Notes: generated from the sequence alone by a model not told the origin. DNA of 64,000 nt from Idiomarina sp. (GCA_022565355.1 JAIUMU010000005.1:1-64000), one strand, 5' to 3'; shown: positions 1-9,363, counted from the stretch's first letter. Numbers and translations: made by a program.

Positions 1-159
1 CCAACCTTTATTTCCGGCTTATGTATTCTTATCGGCCTCTTTCGAGCACTGCAAATGGATAGCCTTGAAGCCACAGAAGGTGCGCTTCGCGAAGGGCTTA
101 TTTTTGCGTTGCTAGAGCAGCGATTGCAAAAGCCCTTCACGGGTATGTTTAAGAATTAA
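1..159 (+). CDS. Ppx/GppA-family phosphatase, C-terminal end (gene enters from the left)
   Basis: Frame 1 is open from base 1 to a TAA at 157-159 and encodes 52 residues. They include the motif LEATEGALREGL, which matches the conserved SDGALREG-type segment that closes the phosphatase domain of exopolyphosphatase and guanosine pentaphosphate phosphohydrolase. The protein ends about 25 residues after this motif, so it is probably the short form lacking the extra C-terminal domain of E. coli Ppx/GppA. A ppx gene facing hemB fits gammaproteobacterial gene order. The last 111 bases are repeated at 2383-2493. The stop codon overlaps, tail to tail, the stop of the lipoprotein gene that follows on the minus strand. 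Confidence 0.75.
   Translation, partial: PTFISGLCILIGLFRALQMDSLEATEGALREGLIFALLEQRLQKPFTGMFKN
49..159 (+). repeat. Direct repeat copy A: 3' end of ppx
   Basis: This segment matches 2383-2493 at a constant offset of 2334 with no gaps. I count 5 mismatches in 111 positions, three of them in the last two sense codons. Both copies are in the same reading frame and end in TAA directly before the stop codon of a convergent gene. The pair brackets the two-gene accessory cassette, which suggests insertion at the 3' end of ppx with regeneration of the gene end. Confidence 0.9.
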
Positions 160-707
160 GGGCGCGCGAAATACTGCAAATACCAGCCGCTAGCCAGCTC
201 AATCGAAAACTTCACTGGTTCCTTGCCACGTACTCTATTCGCTTCTCGATAAGCAACGTTTTCCTCACTAAAGAAACCAGCGGTATATTCGAACAAGCCT
301 AAGTCTTTTGGTTGATACCGGTAACCGTAATCTAATCCGCCACCAATTCCACTATAACTGTGAATACTAACGAATATTGAACATTCAATATCCTCAAATT
401 GCCGCATAACAATTGTTCCCGCATTAAGTGTTCCAAGAAGCGTATCTATTTCAGTAAACTCTATGAACCTAGAGTGCTCTTCTTGTAAATCGATAGGGTA
501 CCGAAAGAATCGTGTATCTAATTTTTCCAGCACATCACACGCAACATTCGCAAGTTGCTCAAACGCATTCTGATGCTGATAAAAACGCTCGATATCTTTC
601 TCAATACCTTCTTCCCCTTGAAATCGCGAGCACCCCGTAACCCAAAGGATGCTTAGAGCGCACACTATTAACAAGGGGTTAAAGTGAAACCGGTTAGAAA
701 TCTTCAT
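156..707 (-). CDS. Small lipoprotein of unknown function, candidate immunity partner
   Basis: The protein has 183 residues. It opens with a basic n-region and a hydrophobic stretch ending in a lipobox, VTGC (Cys at about residue 26), so it should be lipidated and anchored on the periplasmic side of a membrane. The rest is a soluble domain I do not recognise. The start is supported by GAAGGAG about 6 bases upstream. It lies 23 bp downstream of the toxin-like gene on the same strand, so the two are probably cotranscribed. Position and topology would suit an immunity protein for an exported toxin, but this is inference from context only. Its stop overlaps the end of ppx. Confidence 0.7.
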   Translation of the reverse strand: MKISNRFHFNPLLIVCALSILWVTGCSRFQGEEGIEKDIERFYQHQNAFEQLANVACDVLEKLDTRFFRYPIDLQEEHSRFIEFTEIDTLLGTLNAGTIVMRQFEDIECSIFVSIHSYSGIGGGLDYGYRYQPKDLGLFEYTAGFFSEENVAYREANRVRGKEPVKFSIELASGWYLQYFARP

Positions 708-730
708 ATGCGCTCCTTCAAAGTTTTAGG

Positions 731-2047
731 TTAGGGTTGCATCCAATAATCATAACTACAGTTTCGATACATATAGTAATGTCCATTGTTCCCATCCGGG
801 AATTGCCACAATTCGCAGCTGCCCGACCAATAAATCGTTCCGCTCCCCCCAGTTCCTCCGCCGTAGTCGGGATCATCACCTGGAAAACTGGGGCCGCCAC
901 TGCCTGAAATCGATTGTAGCGTTTCATGATCAACACACGACATTGCCCGAAGATCATTTTTATTCTTTTCCCACACTTCTTTGGCGTAATGGTATCCGCG
1001 CGAAATTAGTGCTTGATCTCCCTCGCTATCGCCGGTATTCGTAATAAAATTAACAATCCCTTGGGCTATTGCACCCACAGCATTAGAACTACCAGCGCCA
1101 TTTCTATAATCTTGCCAGGCTTTATATGCCGCCGCATATCGCAAACTTAAATCTTCTGGAAATCCGTGAGCTCGTAACACCGCCCCATATAAAAAATTAC
1201 CGAACTCCATATCGCCGTCCCATATACTAAGATCACTCTTTACATCATAAAGAGCATTTGACCTATGATTTTGAAACAATCTCAAATGGTTTGCTGCCAA
1301 TGCCTTCATCAAACCACCGGTGCCCATAGTAACACCTGAAGCAGCATTCTTTGTTGCCCAAGCACGTTCGTTTCGTAAAATTTGATTTACATTCATCTCC
1401 ACGCCAGAGCCATCTCCTCTAAAAGGAGCTGGCGTTAATGAACGATTCGAATCGTTACACTCAAGGGCTTCTGACATTGTTTCTGTCCCTAGCATTACTC
1501 CGTCGTCTAGATTCAGTGTAGAAAAAGTGTTCATTTGCAATGAGTACTGCTGATTGATTGAGTTATCTGGGGCTGGCTCTGCTAATGGATCCACACACAT
1601 CCATTCTCCATAATAGTCATAACAACCGTCAGAAGGCGGTTCAGGATCGGGCAATGACGCGGATTTCGGGTGGGCGATTACGGCGATAGATATAATACTA
1701 AAACCTTGAGCAACTTCATGGCTGTTGATGACATTGAAAATATAATCATATTTAGCACCATTTTGCGCTTTAGATAGCACTAAGGTTGCTTCAGTGCTAT
1801 CACCTATCCCTAATTCTGATAGATCAATATCCTCAGCAAGGAATACATTTCTGCTATAAGCAGAACCACCATTATTCAACTGCACGGTTGCGTTATAGCC
1901 TAATCTAGAATTAGTGTGTGGATTAAAAATATTATCCACTTGAATGATAGTTTGATTGGGTGTTAAACCCTTCAATTTAATACACACTTCGCCTGAATGA
2001 TTCTCAGCAGTAGAAAAATCTTCCATACTGTTGGCATTCAAGTTCAT
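731..2047 (-). CDS. Secreted protein with polymorphic-toxin type 44-like region; N-terminus phase-shifted off in this sequence
   Basis: From the first in-frame ATG (2047) the ORF gives 438 residues without a signal peptide and without a ribosome-binding site. The frame remains open upstream to 2206 and encodes a signal peptide; the likely true start, 2174, is out of frame (see the 2048-2174 entry). By the 438-residue numbering, 1-128 form a domain I do not recognise, 129-160 are a Pro/Asp-rich linker, and 225-375 resemble the type 44 toxin family: YDVKSDLSIWD (267-277), FGNFLYGAV (282-290), GDSEGDQ (339-345) and RGYHYA (350-355). A Gly/Ser/Asp-rich tail follows, ending in an aromatic Cys-containing segment. 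The family match is from memory of its GNF-YGA and GDD-x-DQ signatures and is tentative. The gene appears more AT-rich than its core neighbours, fitting horizontal acquisition. Confidence 0.65.
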   Translation of the reverse strand: MNLNANSMEDFSTAENHSGEVCIKLKGLTPNQTIIQVDNIFNPHTNSRLGYNATVQLNNGGSAYSRNVFLAEDIDLSELGIGDSTEATLVLSKAQNGAKYDYIFNVINSHEVAQGFSIISIAVIAHPKSASLPDPEPPSDGCYDYYGEWMCVDPLAEPAPDNSINQQYSLQMNTFSTLNLDDGVMLGTETMSEALECNDSNRSLTPAPFRGDGSGVEMNVNQILRNERAWATKNAASGVTMGTGGLMKALAANHLRLFQNHRSNALYDVKSDLSIWDGDMEFGNFLYGAVLRAHGFPEDLSLRYAAAYKAWQDYRNGAGSSNAVGAIAQGIVNFITNTGDSEGDQALISRGYHYAKEVWEKNKNDLRAMSCVDHETLQSISGSGGPSFPGDDPDYGGGTGGSGTIYWSGSCELWQFPDGNNGHYYMYRNCSYDYWMQP

Positions 2048-2174
2048 ACACTGGGTTTGCGCTTGAGTGATGTTGGAAAAAATGAAAGAAAGTCCAAATA
2101 AGAATAAACTTAGTAAAAAAACTTTATGGATTTTTGTTGTTTGTTGTTTGTTGTTTGTTGTTTGTTGTTTGCAT
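2048..2174 (-). other. Cryptic 5' end of the toxin-like gene: ATG with RBS, repeat-encoded n-region and signal peptide
   Basis: ATG at 2174-2172 is preceded by AAGGA (2186-2182) with 7-nt spacing. As sequenced, translation from it reads through the heptamer repeats and stops at TAA 2126-2124 after 16 codons. In the frame of the downstream gene, bases 2134-2048 encode KIHK followed by a hydrophobic run from VFLLSLF to about position 2078, then SNITQAQTQC. This is a typical type I signal peptide with a plausible cleavage site after TQA. Removing one 7-bp unit joins this ATG to that frame and gives a 478-residue protein starting MQTTNNKQQTTKIHK. No ATG, GTG or TTG lies in the gene frame between the upstream stop (2209-2207) and 2047. 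Confidence 0.8.
2133..2171 (-). repeat. Heptanucleotide simple-sequence repeat (CAACAAA on the minus strand), 5.6 copies
   Basis: On the plus strand the unit is TTTGTTG, perfect from 2133 to 2171. On the coding (minus) strand it encodes QQTTNNK every 21 bases, so it makes the same polar, lysine-containing peptide in each cycle. Because 7 is not a multiple of 3, each change in copy number shifts the frame. It sits between an ATG with a good ribosome-binding site and a signal peptide, the arrangement expected for slipped-strand translational phase variation. Confidence 0.9.
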
Positions 2175-2382
2175 TCTATTTTCCTTAATTTTATTGCCGC
2201 TACTATTTATGAGAGTTCAACTAACAAAAAAGTAACTTTTCAAAGCATAAAATAAATAAAATGCGTTTGCAAACATGTCCTTGCAGAACTCTGCACGTGG
2301 GTTATTTATCATCCAGCTTATATCAGAAAAAGGCTCACAATCACTTGGAACACATACTGAAACGAGGTCGGTAACTAGAGAA
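2175..2382. other. AT-rich intergenic segment upstream of the toxin-like gene
   Basis: About 200 bases lie between the cryptic start at 2174 and repeat copy B. The segment must hold the promoter for the leftward cassette; only weak matches are visible, such as TTGAAC about 18 bases before CAATAA on the minus strand. A perfect 10-bp palindrome, GTTTGCAAAC, lies at 2265-2274. A plus-strand ORF from 2275 runs in frame into the duplicated ppx end, but its first 36 codons resemble nothing I recognise. Confidence 0.5.
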
Positions 2383-2493
2383 CTGCAAATTGATAGCCTT
2401 GAAGCCACAGAAGGTGCGCTTCGCGAAGGGCTTATTTTTGCGTTGCTAGAGCAGCGGTTGCAAAAGCCCTTCACGGGTATGTTTAAAAGCTAA
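2383..2493 (+). pseudogene. Direct repeat copy B: detached second copy of the ppx 3' end
   Basis: This segment encodes the last 36 residues of the Ppx/GppA protein again (LQIDSLEATEG onward), nearly identical to 49-159. It lacks the rest of the gene. It ends one base before the hemB stop codon, so it is probably the original gene end, displaced from ppx when the cassette entered; the copy at 49-159 would then have arrived with the cassette. The opposite history, duplication of the resident end, cannot be excluded. Confidence 0.75.
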
Positions 2494-2494
2494 T

Positions 2495-3643
<1,149 letters not shown>

Positions 3644-4354
3644 TTAGCGCTTGCGCTGCACCGTATCTGCCATGTTCTCAGTAGACATATGCCGTACGTC
3701 TTTGCCATACACGTTATAAATGATGTACTCGGCAATATTTTGACAACGATCCCCGATACGCTCCAAAGAACGTGCCGACCACACTACATCCATAATCTTT
3801 GGAATGCTGCGCGGATCTTCCATCATATAGGTCATTAGCTGACGCATCATCGCCTCATACTGGCGATCGATATTGCCATCTGCCTTGTGCACTTCAAGAG
3901 CGGCCTCGCCGTCCATGCGCGCAAATGCATCTAAGGCTTGGCGCAACATATGGATTACCAACTGCCCTAAGTTTTCTAGGCTCACCAACAAATGTTTCTG
4001 ATCGCTGCTGAAACTCTCTTTGGCCACTCTGGCTAAGCGTTTTACTTCATCACCAATACGTTCCAAGTCAGCAATCGTTTTTAAAGTTGCCACAATCAAA
4101 CGTAAATCACTGGCCGTTGGCTGGCGTTTGGCAATAATGCGCGTGCAAGCGCCATCAATATCCATCTCCAATGAGTTGATCTTCTTGTCGTTTGAAAGCA
4201 CCGCATCGGCTAATTCGCCATCATTGCTTTCAATTGCCAGCAATGCATCGGTTAGCTGCTTTTCAACCATGCCACCCATTGAAAGCACCGCGTTCCGAAC
4301 GCTTTTTAGCTCGTTATCAAACTGTTCCGAAATGTGTTTGCCTTTATTTTCCAT
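3644..4354 (-). CDS. phoU: Phosphate signalling complex protein PhoU
   Basis: The protein has 236 residues, the usual PhoU length, with two tandem three-helix PhoU repeats (about 15-105 and 120-210). Each has an acidic metal-binding helix, for example KTIADLERIGDEVKR and SARSLERIGDRCQN. PhoU links the PstSCAB transporter to the PhoR sensor and keeps the Pho regulon off when phosphate is plentiful. It is the last gene of the leftward pstC-pstA-pstB-phoU run, 18 bases after pstB. Confidence 0.97.
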   Translation of the reverse strand: MENKGKHISEQFDNELKSVRNAVLSMGGMVEKQLTDALLAIESNDGELADAVLSNDKKINSLEMDIDGACTRIIAKRQPTASDLRLIVATLKTIADLERIGDEVKRLARVAKESFSSDQKHLLVSLENLGQLVIHMLRQALDAFARMDGEAALEVHKADGNIDRQYEAMMRQLMTYMMEDPRSIPKIMDVVWSARSLERIGDRCQNIAEYIIYNVYGKDVRHMSTENMADTVQRKR

Positions 4355-4372
4355 AACTCACCTCTATCGCAC

Positions 4373-5209
4373 TTAACCGTAGCGTCCGGTAATGTAATCT
4401 TCAGTTTGTTTTTTCGCCGGCGTGGTAAATAAGGTATTGGTGTCGGCGTACTCTATCAATTCACCCATATACAAGAAGGCTGTTTGGTCTGAAACTCGCG
4501 CTGCCTGTTGCATGTTGTGGGTAACGATCACAATGGTGTATTGCTCTTTCAGATCGTTAATTAACTCTTCAATTTTCAGCGTTGAAATCGGGTCCAAGGC
4601 TGATGCCGGTTCATCTAGCAGTAATACTTCAGGCTCAATGGCAATGGCGCGCGCAATTACCAAACGCTGCTGCTGGCCACCAGACAAACCAAAGGCATTA
4701 TCGTTTAAGCGATCTTTCACTTCATCCCACAAGGCCGCGCCACGCAGCGATTGTTCAACTACTTCATCCAAAGTGCGGCGATCATTTACCCCTTGCAAAC
4801 GCAACCCATAGGCCACGTTCTCGTAAATCGATTTCGGGAATGGGTTCGGCTTCTGGAATACCATGCCGATTTGCCGGCGCAACTCAGCCACATCTATACC
4901 AGGCTTATAAATATTATCGCCATCCAGCAAAATCTCACCGGTAATGGTGCAGCTATCCACCAAATCGTTCATACGATTAAAACAGCGTAACAAGGTTGAT
5001 TTACCGCAACCCGAAGGCCCGATAAAAGCCGTTACTCGCTTTTCAGGGATTACCAGATCAATTCCTTTCAAAGCTTCATCCTTGCCGTACGATAAGCGTA
5101 GATTCTTCACTTCCAGTTTGCTCGGTAAGCTATTGATATCTACTTCACTCGGCGCCGACAAATGGGTTTTAATGGTCAGCTTTTCAGTTTGTTTTTCCAT
5201 AGTATTCAC
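4373..5209 (-). CDS. pstB: Phosphate ABC transporter ATP-binding protein
   Basis: This is a 278-residue ABC ATPase with Walker [10 protein letters not shown] (64-72), signature LSGGQQQR (175-182) and Walker B VLLLDEP (195-201), followed by ASALDP, the typical PstB form. It powers uptake of orthophosphate through PstA/PstC at the inner membrane. About 30 residues before the ABC core are polar and variable. It sits between pstA (44 bases upstream) and phoU. Confidence 0.98.
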   Translation of the reverse strand: MNTMEKQTEKLTIKTHLSAPSEVDINSLPSKLEVKNLRLSYGKDEALKGIDLVIPEKRVTAFIGPSGCGKSTLLRCFNRMNDLVDSCTITGEILLDGDNIYKPGIDVAELRRQIGMVFQKPNPFPKSIYENVAYGLRLQGVNDRRTLDEVVEQSLRGAALWDEVKDRLNDNAFGLSGGQQQRLVIARAIAIEPEVLLLDEPASALDPISTLKIEELINDLKEQYTIVIVTHNMQQAARVSDQTAFLYMGELIEYADTNTLFTTPAKKQTEDYITGRYG

Positions 5210-5253
5210 TTTGCTCTCAAGTTGAATTCATTGCAGCGATTCGGTAACTCGGA

Positions 5254-6924
5254 TTAATCCGAGTCACTGCGATACTTTTCACGCAAGCGGTTGCGGATAC
5301 TGATTGCGGTTAGATTCAACATCACAATCAACAGCACTAAAACTAAGGCGGTTGCATAAACCAAAGGCCTTGAGGCTTCAACGTTCGGGCTTTGGAAACC
5401 TACATCAAAAATATGGAAGCCTAGGTGCATAATCTTCCGCTCCAAGTGAATGAAGGGGAATTCGCCATCAACTGGCAAGTTCGGCGCCAGTTTCACCACA
5501 CCTACCAACATTAGTGGCGCCACTTCTCCGGCAGCGCGCGCAATCGCCAGAATCAAGCCGGTCATCATACCCGGGGTAGCCAACGGCACTACCACGCGCC
5601 ATAAGGTTTCTGATTTCGTTGCCCCAAGTGCTAGCGAACCTTGCCGCACGGTACTTGGAATCCGGGCTAAGCCTTCTTCGGTAGATACGATTACCACCGG
5701 CAAAGTAAGTAGGGCTAAGGTTAAAGACGCCCAGAATAAACCTGGTGTGCCATAAGTAGGTGAAGGCAGCGCCGCTTCGTAGAATATCCGATCGATGTTA
5801 CCACCAAGGAAGTAAACGAAGAACCCTAAACCAAACACCCCAAATACAATAGAAGGTACGCCAGCAAGGTTATATACGCTGATACGAATGATACGGGTAA
5901 GCGGTCCCTGCTTTGCGTATTCGCGCAAGTAAATGGCGGCCAAAATACCGAAAGGCGTTACCATAATCGACATAATAAACACCATGGTAATGGTGCCAAA
6001 TATAGCTGGGAAAATACCACCTTCAGTATTCGCTTCCCGCGGTTCGGTGGTTAAAAACTCCCAAATTTTGGCAAAATACTGGCCGAACTTAGCCATCAAC
6101 GACATATCATTGGGCTGAGTAATGGCAATTATGGTGCTCAGATTGAGCGTTACTTCACGACCATCGGTCATGCGCATCACCAATGCATCGCGGCGACGCT
6201 CTTGCTGCAACGCGTCCATTTGTTGCCGCAGCACATCGTATTCCGCATCTAACGCGGCAGTTTGCTGTTCCAATTCAGCGCGCCGCGCAGCAACTTGAGC
6301 TTCATCCGAGCCCTGCAACTCCATGCCGCGCAGTTCCAAGCGAATGCGCTCCATTGCTGTGTTAATGCGCCCTACTTCTCGGCGTTCAATTTGGCGCTGC
6401 TCATTAGCACGCGATATTGCACGTTCTAGAGCTACCGATAACTGCGCAGGAAACGCTTCATCATCAGCTGTTACCGTGATAAGCCCATCGGTCATTAAAG
6501 CAACTGGAAAACCATAGAAGTTACCCCACTCACGGCGCTCAACCACAAATGCGCCTTGCGGGTAATTCACCGTTTCCATGGTGTTGCCAAAGTGCCACAC
6601 AAAATCGGTACCGAGCTGATCACGATTGCCCTGTTTGAACAAGTAACGCGTTACCAAATCTTGGCCTTCATCGATTGGGTTACCACCTTCGCGGGCCAAA
6701 GTGGCAGTGATGGTTTCACTACGCACAATCTCGCCCATCACCGAACTTACTTCGCCTGTGCGAAAGTTGGTAATTTCCACTTCGGCTACATTACCGGGCC
6801 AAAAATGGCTGAGGCCGCGTACGGCGATTAAGCTGAGCAGCCCAACCACCATCACAATACTAATCGTTACAGCACCGCCGGTTAACCAAATCCAAGGTGT
6901 ACCGCTTCTAAACCATTGTTTCAT
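5254..6924 (-). CDS. pstA: Phosphate ABC transporter permease PstA, enlarged form
   Basis: At 556 residues this is nearly twice the length of E. coli PstA. A first membrane segment (about 13-35) is followed by a large periplasmic insertion containing a Glu/Gln/Arg-rich coiled coil (about 180-260). The permease core begins at about 305, with the EAA-type loop around SLALGATKSETLWRVVVP. Enlarged PstA of this kind is known in Alteromonadales and relatives. It lies 20 bases after pstC and pairs with it as the channel. What the coiled coil does is not known to me. Confidence 0.95.
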   Translation of the reverse strand: MKQWFRSGTPWIWLTGGAVTISIVMVVGLLSLIAVRGLSHFWPGNVAEVEITNFRTGEVSSVMGEIVRSETITATLAREGGNPIDEGQDLVTRYLFKQGNRDQLGTDFVWHFGNTMETVNYPQGAFVVERREWGNFYGFPVALMTDGLITVTADDEAFPAQLSVALERAISRANEQRQIERREVGRINTAMERIRLELRGMELQGSDEAQVAARRAELEQQTAALDAEYDVLRQQMDALQQERRRDALVMRMTDGREVTLNLSTIIAITQPNDMSLMAKFGQYFAKIWEFLTTEPREANTEGGIFPAIFGTITMVFIMSIMVTPFGILAAIYLREYAKQGPLTRIIRISVYNLAGVPSIVFGVFGLGFFVYFLGGNIDRIFYEAALPSPTYGTPGLFWASLTLALLTLPVVIVSTEEGLARIPSTVRQGSLALGATKSETLWRVVVPLATPGMMTGLILAIARAAGEVAPLMLVGVVKLAPNLPVDGEFPFIHLERKIMHLGFHIFDVGFQSPNVEASRPLVYATALVLVLLIVMLNLTAISIRNRLREKYRSDSD

Positions 6925-6944
6925 CGCTTCTCTACCCCTTGTAA

Positions 6945-9233
6945 TTACAGGCTGCTGTAACGTTTACGTAATCGCTGACGAACCACTTCCGCGATGGTGT
7001 TCAGAATAAAGGTGAAAGTTAATAACACCAGTGCCGCCAGAAACAGAATCCTAAAGTGTGTGCTGCCCACAGCTGTTTCAGGCAACTCCACTGCAATGTT
7101 GGCCGACAAGGTGCGCATACCTTCAAAGATATTGAAGTTCACGATAGGGCTATTACCCGTTGCCATTAATACGATCATGGTTTCCCCTACCGCTCGGCCG
7201 AAGCCAATCATAATCGCAGAGAAAATACCGGGGCTGGCGGTGGGGATAACCACACCTAGCACGGTTTGCCATGGCGTAGCGCCAAGCGCCAATGAACCCT
7301 GGGTTAAATGCCGTGGCACGTTGAACACCGCATCTTCGGCAATCGAGTAGATAGTGGGGATAACTGCAAAGCCCATCGCTACACCAACCACCATGGCGTT
7401 CCGTTGATCGTAGGTTATGCCGTTATCGGTAAACCACTGCCGCATGCTGCCATCGAAGAACCAAATTTCAACATAGGGGCTAAGGGTTACCATGCTCCAG
7501 CCAAACACCAGCACAACTGGCACTAGAATGGCGGCTTCCCAGCCATCTGGAACGCGGTTACGCAGCATTGCAGGAAGGTAACGCCACAGAAACGCCATCA
7601 GTAACATCACGATGGGCATCCCGATCAGTAGTGAGAACACTGCCGGCAGGTTATTCTCCATGAATGGCGCCAACCATAAGCCGGCTAAAAAGCCCAAAAT
7701 AACCGTAGGCAACGCTTCCATAATTTCGATGGTAGGCTTCACCATGCCACGCAGCTTTGGCGTCATGAAGTAAGCCGTGTAGATAGCGCCCATAATAGCC
7801 AAAGGCATCGCGAACAGCATGGCAAAGAACGCCGCTTTTAACGTACCAATCGATAATGGTACTAGGCTGAATTTAGATTCAAATTCATCACTGGCCGACG
7901 ATGATTGCCAAATATATTCCGGGTCGCTACGCCCCTCGTACCAAACTTTGTTCCACATGGCCGAGAAAGAGATTTGCGGGTGGCGGTTCCAAAGCTCATT
8001 CACTTGTAAGTTATTGGCTTCGTCTAAAACGATTAAGCGTCTATTTACCGGTGACAGTGCTAAAGATTGCACCGGGCCATCTTGTAGCTGCTGCTGCAAT
8101 AAAGTGCGCGCAGAAGTGCCGTAGTGCACACCAATGGTGCCCTGAGCATCGCCAACAATAAATCCTTTACGTGTATGCTCTGGGGCAATATGCGTAATCG
8201 CAGCCTGATGGGATTTGAAATCACGAATGCGAACCAGTACGCGGTTGTTCTCATCATCGCGCACCAAAAACCACTGGCTCAACGTTCCTTTATCGGTACC
8301 CACGATGATCGATACTGAGCCCACCAGAAAATCCATGGCGGTAATGTACTCACCTTCTGCCGCTCTAATGCTATGCACTAATTCGGGCTCACGAGGATTG
8401 CGAATATCAATGTAGTGCAGATAGCCAGCGGTATCCGCTACGAACACGCTACGCATATCTTTATCTACCAAAATACTCACAGGCGCTGCGGGTAACGCTG
8501 GTAACACGCCTTTCGTTACTTGCGTTTCCACATCGCCAGTAAATAGGTTTTCCCGTGTAGTAAGGCGCGCGGTAACATAACGTTCATCACGGGTGTAACC
8601 CACTAAAATAGCCGAACGGGCTCCACGAGTATTCTCCTGAATAGCCATTTGAGTAATGGCTTGTCCTTCAGGATCAAGTTGAATTGGCTCGCGGCCGTAT
8701 GGGCGAGCAAGAGACGGGGTAATTAAACGCTGATCATCAGGGAAAGTTACCGCATACTCAGCCCGCGCCAAGTTAACGGAACCATCGTTATAAGCAAAAC
8801 CCACCAAACCGCCAATATCTTCGGCTTTGGCAAAGGTGCTAATACTTGCGCCATCGTTCGCGGTAACCCGATCTTGATAACGCACCGAGCCAGATTCAAG
8901 CTCAAAGAAAGTAACCTGGCCACTGGCATCAAAATTCAGCCCCAGCTCTTGGTAACGCTCTATGGTGAGGTGCAAGGATGGCGATTCGCCAGGCAATTGG
9001 AAGGTTACTTCATGAGTAACTTCAGCGCCTTTGAAAATCGGCATTACTTCGTAGAATAAGTAAATAAATATGGTCGCTAACGATAGCACTACCCCGAACC
9101 CAGCGGCAGTAATTCCCCAGCGCGAAAAACCATTTTTAAACATTCGAATGCGACGACGCTTAGCGCGCAACTCCGCACTGGGCAATCGGGACTCACGCTT
9201 AGGGCGCAGCGAGCTTGCAGTAAAATCTGTCAT
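6945..9233 (-). CDS. pstC: Phosphate ABC transporter permease PstC, enlarged form
   Basis: The protein has 762 residues against about 320 in E. coli. A basic cytoplasmic N-terminus and one membrane segment (about 38-60) precede a periplasmic domain of about 380 residues rich in beta-strand, with a propeller-like appearance. The permease core lies in the last 300 residues and has the EAA-type motif SLALGATPWQTVLGVVIP. It is the first gene of the pstCAB-phoU run and has its own Pho box at 9296-9313, so the permease operon can be induced separately from pstS. Confidence 0.95.
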   Translation of the reverse strand: MTDFTASSLRPKRESRLPSAELRAKRRRIRMFKNGFSRWGITAAGFGVVLSLATIFIYLFYEVMPIFKGAEVTHEVTFQLPGESPSLHLTIERYQELGLNFDASGQVTFFELESGSVRYQDRVTANDGASISTFAKAEDIGGLVGFAYNDGSVNLARAEYAVTFPDDQRLITPSLARPYGREPIQLDPEGQAITQMAIQENTRGARSAILVGYTRDERYVTARLTTRENLFTGDVETQVTKGVLPALPAAPVSILVDKDMRSVFVADTAGYLHYIDIRNPREPELVHSIRAAEGEYITAMDFLVGSVSIIVGTDKGTLSQWFLVRDDENNRVLVRIRDFKSHQAAITHIAPEHTRKGFIVGDAQGTIGVHYGTSARTLLQQQLQDGPVQSLALSPVNRRLIVLDEANNLQVNELWNRHPQISFSAMWNKVWYEGRSDPEYIWQSSSASDEFESKFSLVPLSIGTLKAAFFAMLFAMPLAIMGAIYTAYFMTPKLRGMVKPTIEIMEALPTVILGFLAGLWLAPFMENNLPAVFSLLIGMPIVMLLMAFLWRYLPAMLRNRVPDGWEAAILVPVVLVFGWSMVTLSPYVEIWFFDGSMRQWFTDNGITYDQRNAMVVGVAMGFAVIPTIYSIAEDAVFNVPRHLTQGSLALGATPWQTVLGVVIPTASPGIFSAIMIGFGRAVGETMIVLMATGNSPIVNFNIFEGMRTLSANIAVELPETAVGSTHFRILFLAALVLLTFTFILNTIAEVVRQRLRKRYSSL

Positions 9234-9295
9234 GATACGAAAGTCTCATTGTGGCAGATAAATGGAAATCTTAAGAGCGAATATAGCCAATGTTT

Positions 9296-9313
9296 ATGAC
9301 AGCAATATGACAG
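9296..9313 (-). promoter_or_regulatory. Pho box upstream of pstC
   Basis: On the minus strand this reads CTGTCATATTGCTGTCAT: two TGTCAT half-sites 11 bp apart, the PhoB-binding geometry and close to the E. coli consensus. It ends 62 bp upstream of the pstC start. A further partial TGTCAC lies at about 9324 on the other strand. Confidence 0.85.
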
Positions 9314-9363
9314 CAACATAAAAATGTCACACAGCTGCAATATTTTCTTTATCTGTTAAATGC

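Noticed and set aside
2133..2171. Heptamer repeats as a promoter-spacing switch
   Set aside because: Possible, but the tract lies after an ATG with a good ribosome-binding site and directly before an in-frame signal peptide, so a translational switch explains the sequence better.
2067..2255. Plus-strand ORF with hydrophobic Val/Cys/Leu stretch over the heptamer repeats
   Set aside because: It is the reverse reading of the repeat tract and of the signal-peptide region; no ribosome-binding site and no protein-like composition outside the repeat.
1..2494. Prophage or integrative element
   Set aside because: No integrase, transposase, phage or conjugation gene and no terminal inverted repeats; only two cargo genes and a gene-end duplication.
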